This document shows positions 51,846 through 61,993 of a stretch of 64,000 nucleotides of DNA, piece by piece. How positions within the stretch are numbered: position 1 is the first letter of the stretch; each line of letters begins with the position of its first letter. Under the pieces are notes generated by a model. That model did not search any database. It saw only the letters and a list, made by a program, of their open reading frames with translations, and was not told where the DNA came from. This DNA is from Cricetomys ansorgei. Its lineage: Eukaryota; Chordata; Mammalia; Rodentia; Nesomyidae. The stretch spans positions 45,560,501 to 45,624,500 of the forward strand of contig JAMJFZ010000107.1 of assembly GCA_026225945.1 (NCBI GenBank), given 5' to 3'. The position numbers were made by a program, and so were the translations under genes.

Positions 51846-53806
51846 ATTTTCTGACAATGTGTAGTTATAATAGTTATGAAAAGAATAGTGGAGTCATAGG
51901 AATACAATAGGAGGTGGGTGAAAAAAATCTATTCAAAAAACTTTTGCTCTTTCATTGATGTCCATTTTCCCTCAGCTTGATTGTTGGACCTCCCCCATTT
52001 GATTGGAATTCGACTAGGATTTGGCCTCCAAGCACAGTCTTGAACAATCTCTCCTCCTTTCTGGATGAGAATCTCAAAGCTGCATTCAGTTTCAGTGGGA
52101 TATATGATATTGTCCCCTGAATTCTCACATTCAGAAATTCATTTGCTTACCTGCAGTTCATGTTATACAGGAAGAAGAAATGTCTCTTTTTTGTTCTTCA
52201 GCAAAACCAAATATTAAACCGAAGCTGGCTCAGGCATAGAAGTGATTCAAAAGGGTCTGATCAATGTGGTGGTGGAAATTTGTTACCCATGCTCTAGATA
52301 CCCTCAGTCTCACTTCAGGACATCATTGTGGAGTTGAGGTTGGACAATCTCCATCTAAAAAAATAATATCACTTGAGAAAGACTTAAGACATTTAGAGAC
52401 AGTTTCAGGTGGACAGACAAATGGAGAAGAAGGTACAGAGATATTCCCCCCATTGAGCTATATTTGAACATATCTCCTGATATTATATTCACTAAAGATA
52501 ATCATTGCACAGACTGCCTACAGTCTGACAGGATATGATTTCTATAGTTGAAACAGCCTGGTTTCTAATGTAAATAAGAGCTATCCGCTCTTAGCTTAAT
52601 GTAAAAAGAGTTTCCAATAAAGAGGTCATTTGAATACTCCACCAGACCTGAGGCAGCAAAGGCATGGCCTGGGCTCTCCTGATTGTTCTGAAGTTACTCC
52701 ACTATAAACATGGCCATGGCTCAGACAGGGGGAGGCTTGGCCCCTTTTGTGATGGTGGCACCCCACTATAAACATGGGCACACCATAACAGGCAAAGGTT
52801 TGGGAGGAGTAAAACCATTGTATTTCTTTGATCATGCAAATAGACTACTAGGAGAGAGAAACTGCCAGGACTAGGGAGGAGCTGTAGCTGGAAGATGGCA
52901 TGCTGTGCTCTCTGAGCTCTGTCAGGTTTGTACCTTTAAATATGTCTCATGTGTCTTTGTTAATATATCTCTGATTTTATTAAATGGCTACATTCCCCCA
53001 CATCCTAACTAAACATGGGGCACAAAGTTTCCCAACATTGGGAGCTTTCACCAAAGAGGTATGCTTGTTAAAACTGATGAAGCTGTACTAATACGTCTTT
53101 ATAATTCAAAGCCCACGGTTTACATTAAAGTTTATTCTTAGCTCACATTTTAGAAGTTTTAACAAATAATGACATGTATCTTCATGTATATCAAACAGAG
53201 TAAAATTTTACCTTTACCTCTGCACTCTGCTCATTCACCTTCCTTTTCCCAGTAAACACCAGCAAACCTTAATTCTTTTACATTCTCTGTCATTTTTACT
53301 TTTCTAGAATATCTATTACTGGAATCATTCAACATGTGGCTACAGCTCTTGGAACAAAGAATTCACTGGAATTTCCCCTTGAACTAGGATAGACTGCTTC
53401 TTAACTGCATTTTCCCTGGTTTGTTTGTGAGACATCTGCACACTTTCTTTTCCATCTTGTCTTTAATGGGTGGCAATGATTCTCAATTCTTACTAGTGGT
53501 TCATAATACTCAAAGATGCCCAACACCCAAAAATACCTTCTAATATCTCAACAGCCTGTGATCTGATGACAGGTCTCCCTGGAGGAGATCTGTTCACATC
53601 ACTCAGATGAAAACACATTCAGTTCTTCTATTGTGCTTGTTTTGAAAATGCAAATTTGTTCCAACAGAATTGATGTATCAGAGAATAATTCAAACATAAT
53701 GTGAATTTCATGTTTGTTTATGCATGATTTCATCCATGAGAAACACTATGTGAACAGAGAAAACAGCACACAGATGAAACCAGCTACCCTAGAATTTATA
53801 ACACCG

Positions 53807-53871
<65 letters not shown>

Positions 53872-54795
53872 GTCTGATGGCTGTCTCAGTTCACTGCAGA
53901 CACTGAGCAGCACATTCTCACTTTGGGCATTAAAAGCATCTGTCTGGTGTCCTTTCTACCCTTTCCCTTCTGTCATTGCTTTACAATAATTCACAAGCTA
54001 CAATCCTGACAATCCCATCCACAAGCAAACTTCAGAATTTTTCTGAGATAAAGTGGTATAATTATTTTAGTACATCTGCATTTTTTAAACATTTAAAACA
54101 TTGTCATGGGACATGATTGATGCGAACAAACATCTGTTCATCTCAGCTAGGGAACCAGTAGGCCAAAGTAAAAATGTCCAACTTGGTGAAACAATGAGTT
54201 TATTGGGGTTATTTACAAGACTACAGTGAAGGTTGCTTACGGGAACATAGATGATGAAAAGGTATCACCAACTTACAGGTAGCTCCACAGATCAGAAAAT
54301 TTTCTTAACTATTTTTATTGTTTTTATAACCTGAGGGAGTGAAGAATCTCATAAATCTGGTATGCTTCAGGGACTTCCTGAGACTTTTGAGTTGCTTATT
54401 TCCTGAGTCTTACTGAATACTCCCTTAGAACTTCCCTAGTCATAGTAGCTTCCCTCTGGTATACTGGAATGTCTTCCAGTATGGAAGAAATTGTATACAA
54501 CAAAAGTGTAAAATTGTGCTAGTATATTGGTTAGTTTCTTATCTTGTTTTAAAATGATGTCTACTAAGTTTTAGACATGCTTAGACAGCAGGTACACTCT
54601 GTGTTATTTATTGCACTGTTTTCCATATTGCTGTGATTGTTAGAAATACATAGGGAGTAGTCTAAGGAGAACTGTCTATGGCAGGGTTAGAAAATGACCC
54701 CCTTAGGTCTAGGATGGCACTGAGAGCCCTAGGTAATTACTGTGTCAACTTTCTCATTTTTCCTTGGTTACTTATTTCTTTCTTAAACTTGCTTT
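51846..54795. other. Large repeat-poor intergenic block
   Basis: About 2.9 kb. It contains a doubled CCACTATAAACATGG motif at 52698 and 52763 and a (CA)n at about 53808-53868. No exon recognised. Confidence 0.4.
53808..53868 (+). repeat. (CA)n microsatellite
   Basis: Long CA run, ending CATATG. Confidence 0.93.
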
Positions 54796-54800
54796 AGGTT

Positions 54801-55033
54801 AATGCTTCTCAACCTATGGGTTACAACTCTTTTGAGGGTCTAATGACCCATTCACAGGGGTTGCCTAAGACCACATGAATATCCAATAGGTACATTATAA
54901 CATTACAATTCAAAACAGTAGCAAAATTACAGTTATAAAGTAACAACAAAAGTAATTTTATAGTTTGGGCTCATCACAACATGAGGAACTGCATTAAAGG
55001 TTTGTAGCCTTAGGAAGGTTGAGAGCCACTGCT
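54801..55033 (+). mobile_element. URR1 hAT-type DNA transposon
   Basis: GCTTCTCAACCTATGGGTTA and AAGGTTGAGAGCCACTGCTT are the imperfect ends; ATCACAACATGAGGAACTGC is internal. A second copy to that at 20990. Confidence 0.8.
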
Positions 55034-55059
55034 TCAGGTAGATCAGGGCTGACACTGAA

Positions 55060-55165
55060 GAAGATGGTGATAGCAGTGTGTGGTGATTTAGACTTGTAAT
55101 TCTGGGAGCTGGGTGCTTGACTTCAGTTTGGATGACATTGCCAGGCCCTGTCTCAAAAGACCCAA
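55060..55165 (+). repeat. B1-like SINE, old
   Basis: GTAATTCTGGGAGCTGGGTG and CAGGCCCTGTCTCAAAAGAC. Confidence 0.5.
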
Positions 55166-55650
55166 AGGCAAAAACAGAATGAGTGTTTATTTGGAAATAG
55201 AAGGTTTTGAAACAAAACAAACAGGAAACTATTAGCTTGAGGTTGTTTCTATACCTAAAATCTATACACAAGCAAATTGAAATTTGATTCAGAAGCATTC
55301 CTTACAAGTTATTGATTTAAAGGGATGGGGAGGTTTCAGGGAATACAAAACCAAGCCAACAAATTACAGTCATCTAATCAGGGTGCTACAGCCAATCACA
55401 ATAAGCCAACCTAGTTATTAGCTATGTAACTAGGCCCCCAAAGAAAACCAAATCAGGCAAAGGGCTGTCAGGACCTAGTCAGTATTTTTCTGTTTTTGTT
55501 GTCATACTCAATCTCCAGAAGCCCTCTTTGGATGGTGCTAAAGCTCAGGTTTCTGAATATCTAAAACTGACTGCTACCTCCCAGTCCCACAATACATTAA
55601 TGTGCAAATAAATTGCTAAATTTCTTTTATATCATTCCCTTTTATTTTCT
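55166..55650. other. Intergenic, nothing recognised
   Basis: Unassigned sequence. Confidence 0.35.
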
Positions 55651-55654
55651 TTAA

Positions 55655-55770
55655 CTTGAGATAGGGTCCCAGTCTGTAATTTAGGATGGCCTGGAACTTA
55701 TTTCAATTCCCTTGCCTCAGCCTCTTAGCCCTTGGGATTAAAGATTTTATAGGTATGAGCCCCTACATGT
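55655..55770 (-). repeat. B1 SINE, old
   Basis: TAATTTAGGATGGCCTGGAA and GCCTCAGCCTCTTAGCCCTT. Confidence 0.6.
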
Positions 55771-56365
55771 GGATTTGTTAAATTAATTTTTTATAAACTT
55801 TTTCTTTGAACAGACACCTCCTTGGGAAATAGTAGTAGAGTCCTCTTTGTCACTTCTCTGCAGGAGAAGGTGGAGTTTCCCTTGTTCTCCCTTCTAATAA
55901 GAGGGACATGGGGCCACTGAGACAGCTAATTGTGCCAGTACAATCTCCTGCCCACACAATGGAATGGGTCAACTTTGTGATGAAACAAAACAAAACAAAC
56001 AAACAAAAAAGCAACAACCCAGCCCTGCTGAAATGGTCTTACATACATGCTCAGAGCATGGAACTATGTATGTTTGCCAGAGTGTTGTCACCAGAGTGTT
56101 GTCACGAGGCATGAGAAAAAATGGAGATGGACCAGTGAGCATGAGTGAGAGGTAGAGAGGAGAGAGGGGGCGACTTTCCTTGACTCACCATGGAAACAGG
56201 GTTCTTAGTGAGGGAATGCAGTCACCCTCTAGAGTTTGGAAAAACCAAGCACTCAGATTTTCCCTTAGAAGAATATAGGCCCTCCTGTACTTGAGTTCAA
56301 CCCCAAAGTGATTTTATACTTCTCGTCTCCAGAATAGCAAGTTCGTATTCTAAGTCATCTTTTTT
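55771..56365. other. Intergenic, nothing recognised
   Basis: Contains a small direct duplication of CCAGAGTGTTGTCA at 56078-56105; otherwise unassigned. Confidence 0.35.
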
Positions 56366-56369
56366 TTTT

Positions 56370-56525
56370 TTTTTTTTCGGTTTTTCAAGGCAGGATTTCT
56401 CTGTTGTAACTCTGGCTGTCCTAGAACTCACTCTGTATACCAGGCTGGCCTCAAACTCACAGAGATCCACCTGCCTCTGCCTCCCAAGTGCCGGGATTTA
56501 AAGAGTGCACCAACACTACCCAGCA
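56370..56525 (-). repeat. B1 SINE, TTGTAAC subtype
   Basis: TTCTCTGTTGTAACTCTGGC and ACCAGGCTGGCCTCAAACTC; full length. Confidence 0.9.
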
Positions 56526-56990
56526 AAAATCATTATTCATAATAAAAGAACATAAATTTGAGTTAGAATAGGAGGCAGAAGAAAAGAGACAGGATAAAGA
56601 AAAACGAATTTGAAACTAAAACCAGTCACATTTGTACACCAAGTGCCAGTTTAGCTCCAATCTCTGGGGCTGACATTATTCAGCACCAGGGCAAAAGCAT
56701 TTCCCAGCACTGGGACCAGTCTGATGTGCTACAGTCCATGGCACAGTCCCACCAAACTCACTGCCGACCAGTGATGACACAGTGAGTCACTGTTGGTCTG
56801 CAGGGGAGAATGGAGTTGTTTACAAGCAACATTGAGAGCATAAAAGATTTTCGATAAACTCCTAAGGACTCATTAGAATTGGGATCAATTTTATTTACTC
56901 TGGTTTGGGTAGCATCCTTCTGGTCCCCGAGCAGCCCATTGTGTTAGTAGTAGAGAGCATCACCAGAGGATTTGTGTGCTGGAAGGTTAT
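56526..56990. other. Intergenic, nothing recognised
   Basis: Unassigned sequence. Confidence 0.35.
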
Positions 56991-56994
56991 ATAA

Positions 56995-57080
56995 AAACAC
57001 CTTTAATCCCAGGATCAGGAGCCAGAGTCATCTGGATTTCTGTGAGTTTGAGGTCTGCCTGGTCCACACATGTGGAAGCT
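56995..57080 (+). repeat. B1 SINE fragment
   Basis: ACACCTTTAATCCCAGGATC and GAGGTCTGCCTGGTCCACAC. Confidence 0.65.
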
Positions 57081-57639
57081 GGCTGCAGTACAAATATTTT
57101 ACCTTCTGTCTGTCTGACCAAGGTCTGGCACATTCTGAACATAAGACAATTTTTTTTGTTTGACCTGCCTTTCATAACACATATCACAATGGCTGCTCTC
57201 CGTCACCAGCCCATTTTATATTTCAGAACCTAGTTGCAAAATATCGTAGAGTTGAGACAAGCCAAGAAGAGAAGAATGTAGATACTAATTAACTGAAAAT
57301 GCGTATGGTTTGATGGGCAAAGAAAAATAAATCACCATAACTCTCTTTGAGTAGGAAAAGAACATATTAATACTGATAAATTAATGAACTAATATTATTG
57401 CTTGCCTATTGCTTTCTAGGTATGGGTTAACTAGTGCTCGAAACTAGTGGTATAGATATGGTTCATTCCCCATGACTCTTCTATGACAGTTTTTGGTACA
57501 GTGGTAGGTATGAATTAAATAGAAGGCAGTGAGTTAGCTGACTGTGCAGCCCTCAAGCGAAATGCTGGCCTCATAGCAAGTTATTATAATTCCTGAGGAA
57601 GTAGGTTATTATATTTATCTGATCATTTTATCTTTTTTT
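57081..57639. other. Intergenic, nothing recognised
   Basis: Unassigned AT-rich sequence. Confidence 0.35.
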
Positions 57640-57720
57640 GTTCTGTACTAGGAGTCAAACTCAAGGCCTCTTGCATGGTAGGCTAACAATCTACAATTGA
57701 ACTACATTCCCAGAAAATAG
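57640..57720 (-). repeat. ID-like SINE
   Basis: ACTAGGAGTCAAACTCAAGG and GAACTACATTCCCAG. Confidence 0.6.
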
Positions 57721-58078
57721 CTTGGTATAAAAAAAAATAAGGTGACCCTCTTCTTGTTTGGGTTTTCTGTATCGCTCACCATGTCATTTCTGCATATGTT
57801 CCAAGCACTGCCCTGACACTGTGATGCCAAATATCACGAGGCCTTTAGTAGAGCCAAGCGGCAATCAGCAACACCAGTTTGGGCTTCCAGAACTACTAGT
57901 TAAGTATCTTTTTTATAACATGTCCAATGTCAGATACTTTGTTATAGTAACTAAGAGAGATGCCTATGAGATTTAGCTTTTTCACATATTTGGCTCTTTC
58001 ACAGGAAATGGAGGCCTTCCTATAGTTTGAGTTTAACTGAATAAACATGATTTTAGACTTCAAGATAAGAACTTGCTG
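57721..58078. other. Intergenic, nothing recognised
   Basis: Unassigned sequence between an ID element and an LTR. Confidence 0.35.
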
Positions 58079-58484
58079 TTTGTACTGGTTAGTTTTACAT
58101 TAAACTTCACATAAGTTGGAGTAATTTTGGATGTGGAAATCTCACTTGGGAAAATGTTCCCACCAAGTTGACCTGCAGAAAAGCCTGTGTTGCATTTTTC
58201 TTGCTTAACAGTGGTTGTGGGAGAGCCCAGCATTCTGTGAGCGGTACCACCCCTGGGTTGGTGTTTGTGAGTGCAATATAAAAGCAGACTGAGTAAGCCA
58301 CAGAGACTAAGCCAGAAGGCCACGCCCACGTATGACCTCTGAATTAGTTCCTGATTCTGGGTTCCTGACCTTATTTCCCCAGATGATGGACTACAAGCTA
58401 TAAGCAGAAATAACCCTTTTCTTCCCCAGGTTGCTTTGGTCATGGTGTTTAATAACAGCATTAGAAACCCTAACTAAGAGAGTA
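58079..58484 (+). mobile_element. Solo LTR, rodent MaLR (MT-like), near full length
   Basis: Begins TGTACTGGTTAGTTTTACAT and ends GAAACCCTAACTAAGA. AGTGCAATATAAAAGCAGAC is the probable LTR TATA region, and CAGGTTGCTTTGGTCATGGT is characteristic. Confidence 0.8.
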
Positions 58485-58739
58485 TTCTAAGTCATCAGAT
58501 TTTCTATAATAAACAATGGAATACTAGTCAGGATTAAGAGAAGAGGTAAGTAGAAGAGAAGGAATAAGGTGAGGAAAACTGAATCCTTTGAAAGTGAGAT
58601 CACAGTCGTGACTCTCTCTGCTTTACCAAATTTGTAATTATACCATTATTCAGTCTTAACTCTTCAACTGATCAATCTCTATCAAGTGCTTCAGCTAATT
58701 AACTAATTAATTGATAATTTTAAGGTTAGTGTATACAAA

Positions 58740-59330
58740 GTAGTAGATTTTATTTTCATGTATATGTGTCATTGTACTTTGTTTTAATTTATTTCCCGGT
58801 CTCATTTTTGCTTCCTCTTGCTGGTCCTATTTCTACTCCTAAATGTACCCTCATCAACTTTTATAGTTCTCTCATGATCTACTCTCTAATTGTATGGCAC
58901 ATAAACATACACACACACAAAACACACACACACACACACAAATACACAAATGTCAGCATATGAGAGAAAATACAGGAATTTATCTTTTTGAGTCTAGCTT
59001 ATTTCACTTAACATAATTTCCAATTTCATTCATTTTTTCCCTGAAAAATTTTGTGATTTCATCTTTATTTATAGATGAATAAAATCTTATTGTATATATA
59101 GATCACACTTTGTTTATCCATTATATTACTGATCAATGGATATATAGGTCATTTTCATTTCCTAGCTATTGTGAAAAATGTAATAAATTTGTGTGTGCAA
59201 ATAATTTTGTGATATGTTGTCTTTGAGTATATACCCAGGAGCATTATTGCTTATTGTATGGTTCTACTTTTAGTGTTTGAGAAACCTCTATACTGATTTC
59301 CATAGTGGCTATACTACAAGAGATAGAACT
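58740..59330 (-). mobile_element. L1 3' region, older subfamily
   Basis: Reversed ORF2-end/3'UTR landmarks: TTATTTCACTTAACATAATT, GTATATACCCAGGAGCATTA, ACCTCTATACTGATTTCCAT. A CA-rich run sits at about 58908-58942. Confidence 0.72.
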
Positions 59331-59399
59331 TAGGATTTTTAATAAACATTAAGAATTTAGACTCAGAATGGAGTTTTGATCTTTATTTTGCTTCTTAGG

Positions 59400-59680
59400 A
59401 AATTTTTTTACCTCAAGCAATTTTCTTAACCTTTTCAGGCTTCATTTATTCAACTGACCTTTTCTAGAGTCTCACAGTGGGTCTACTACTGACCTATACT
59501 GAAGCAATAAGGCAGAAAAATAGTCCCAAGTGTTCAGAGAAACGGGCAATGTTAGAGGAATTGTACGTAGAACTTTGAACAGTGCCCATCTTCTGCCTTG
59601 CTGTGGGGATTAAATGAGTGAATTTTTATGAGCATGCTTTATATTTGGAAGAAACTCAGTAAATGTTAATTTCTTTCTTT
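59400..59680 (+). repeat. MIR SINE, ancient
   Basis: CTGTGGGGATTAAATGAGTG and CTCAGTAAATGTTAATTTCT match the sense MIR 3' half. Confidence 0.5.
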
Positions 59681-60480
59681 CCCCAGTGGCAGTCTAGTGG
59701 GAAGGAAAATTTTCAGCTGGGAAATCTTCATTTGTGCTTTTCAAACAATATTAACATTGCTGTGGGGGTGACTGACTCTGAATAACAAATATGAAAACAA
59801 TATTAGGATGAAGGTTACTCCATGGATTGGTGAAAATTGTAATGAGATTTTGGCTAATATTCAACATTTGAAAATAATCTTGTTACAAGAGAAATTCTAT
59901 TGCATCCAGCTTCATCCTGTGGTGAGATGTATTGGAACATAACCTTTTACCTCTGACAGAGCCAAGTGGTATGCAGATGAGATCTAAGAGGAATTAACAG
60001 AAATGCATTTTAATAATGTTCTTGAGATTCTAAGAGTCTGTCAATGTAGAATAGTAACTCCAGAAGGGGGGAGAGAGAGAGTAAAATGTCTTAACTCTTT
60101 CTTGATAGGCCAATACTATTGTCATAATTCACAAAGGGCAAGAGCCAAGTTTCAGCCAAAAAGATGCTTTTTGAAATCAGAATACTGTCTCAAGTAAAAT
60201 AATTAATTTTAAAGGCAAATTTGCTTCCTTGGTGAATTTGTGAACATACTCCACCATCCTCATAATGAGACTGAATGAGAACAATATATAGTTAACAACT
60301 TAGCCAGAGGTCAAGAATAGCCTGTGGTAGAACAAGACCTGGTCATTCACATGGCAGCAGCAAAGGAGACCCATCTTGAAGAACCATAGTGAGTCTAAGG
60401 AAGGTACTAAAAGGGCTTCTTAGCAGTTTTTCCCTTCTTTTATTTCTTTTTTTCCCCCATATGTTATAAGAAAGTGAAGA
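59681..60480. other. Intergenic, nothing recognised
   Basis: Unassigned sequence of about 0.8 kb. Confidence 0.35.
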
Positions 60481-60484
60481 GACT

Positions 60485-60620
60485 TCAAGTAGGCATGGTG
60501 GTACACAGCTGTAATTCCTGCACTCAGGAGTCTGGGATAGGAGGAGTTTAAGGCCACACTGCTGTAAAGTTGTGTTTAAGGTCCATCTGAGCAATATAGT
60601 GAGATCTTGTTTTTAACAAA
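60485..60620 (+). repeat. B1 SINE
   Basis: TAGGCATGGTGGTACACAGC and AGCAATATAGTGAGATCTTG. Confidence 0.68.
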
Positions 60621-60629
60621 ATGTAAATC

Positions 60630-60928
60630 AGGGAGCTGGAGATGGTTCAGTGGTTAAGAGTGCTTGCTGTGACAACATGAGGATCGGAATCCAAATCCTC
60701 ACCATCTACAAACAAAAAGCCAGGCATCGTCACATAGGTTTTTAACTCCAGAGCTGTGGAAATAGAGATTGAAGGATTGATGGTACCTGCGGGCTGCCAG
60801 TGTAGCTCCAGGTTGAATGAGAGACCCTGTTTCAAGAGACTAAGGCCAAGAGTGAAAAAGCAGGGCATTGGATATTCTCCTTCGGTCTTCATGAGGGTGT
60901 ACTGATCACCCATACACCCACATGCACA

Positions 60929-60990
<62 letters not shown>
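60630..60990 (+). repeat. B4A/RSINE1-type composite SINE with (TC)n(AC)n
   Basis: GGTTCAGTGGTTAAGAGTGC, AGCCAGGCATCGTCACATAG and AGAGACCCTGTTTCAAGAGA in order; CT then CA repeats at about 60928-60989 form the tail. Confidence 0.75.
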
Positions 60991-60992
<2 letters not shown>

Positions 60993-61780
60993 TGAGAGAA
61001 AGAGAGAACAAAATTATAAGTAAATGAATAAATAAATAAAGCAGTAGACATTCTTAATTGTATGTGGAAGTCAGGCAGAGCTTAGGTCCCACTTCCATGA
61101 GAAGCTATGACTCACGCTAGCTGGGTAAAGGCATGATTGATATTGTCTGGTTTTCACCCACCATTATTTCTCATATGTTCTCAGGCATGTTTGTGGGGTC
61201 ATTTAGTTTTCTGCTCCCTCTACTGCCATCTCGGTGGGCTTTGTCTGACACTGGAGCAGCATGAAACTGTGTATGGTTAGGAGAACCTGTGACTAACAGG
61301 CCAGCTTAATGTGGTCAGCCATCAAGGACTACCTTTCTTTTTGCTTCTTTTACCTATGCTAATGTGAACCTGCTCCTCATGGTCCAGTACAGATGAGTAG
61401 TGCTAAACTCAACAGAAAGAACCATTAGCCATTGACCTTAGAACAGACCTAAGGGTTGGCATTTGCAGCACACAAATGGGCAGTCTGCTTATAGAAAAGA
61501 AAGAGCAAGGGATGGAGGAAGGGTTTAAACAGGGAGATTACTCAAAAGAAAAGAGAAATATGAAAGAAGACAAAAAAAAGAAGAAAAAAAGACAAAGCAG
61601 AAGGACCACAGAAACACCCTCTAAGTCTATGAAGTTCCTTGTATAGTTCCAAACAATAATCAGTATATTATACAGAATATACTGTATATATTGTGAACTC
61701 ACAATCTGCACAAATCCTCTTAGGAATTTGCCAGGTCTATAGTGAATACTTTTCTGATGCATCTTTCTTGGAGTTTTGTA
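60991..61780. other. Intergenic, nothing recognised
   Basis: Unassigned; a purine-rich stretch at about 61540-61600. Confidence 0.35.
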
Positions 61781-61781
61781 T

Positions 61782-61782
61782 A

Positions 61783-61819
<37 letters not shown>

Positions 61820-61993
61820 TACATACACATATGCATACACATACATACATATATGTATGTATGTGTATATATATATGGATACATATATACACATATAAGT
61901 TAATATATAATATATATTATATAATATAAATATAATATATATAATATATTATATATTAACATATATATGTGTATATATATACACATATATATT
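61782..61993. repeat. AT/CA palindromic low-complexity block
   Basis: TA runs, CATA/TGTA units and two perfect palindromes (61837-61866 and 61961-61992). Confidence 0.88.

Noticed and set aside
58060..58461. 133-codon minus-strand ORF
   Set aside because: It lies wholly within the antisense of a MaLR-type LTR and matches no protein family I know.
61538..61894. 118-codon minus-strand ORF rich in Tyr, Ile and Val
   Set aside because: Half of it translates TA/CA repeats.
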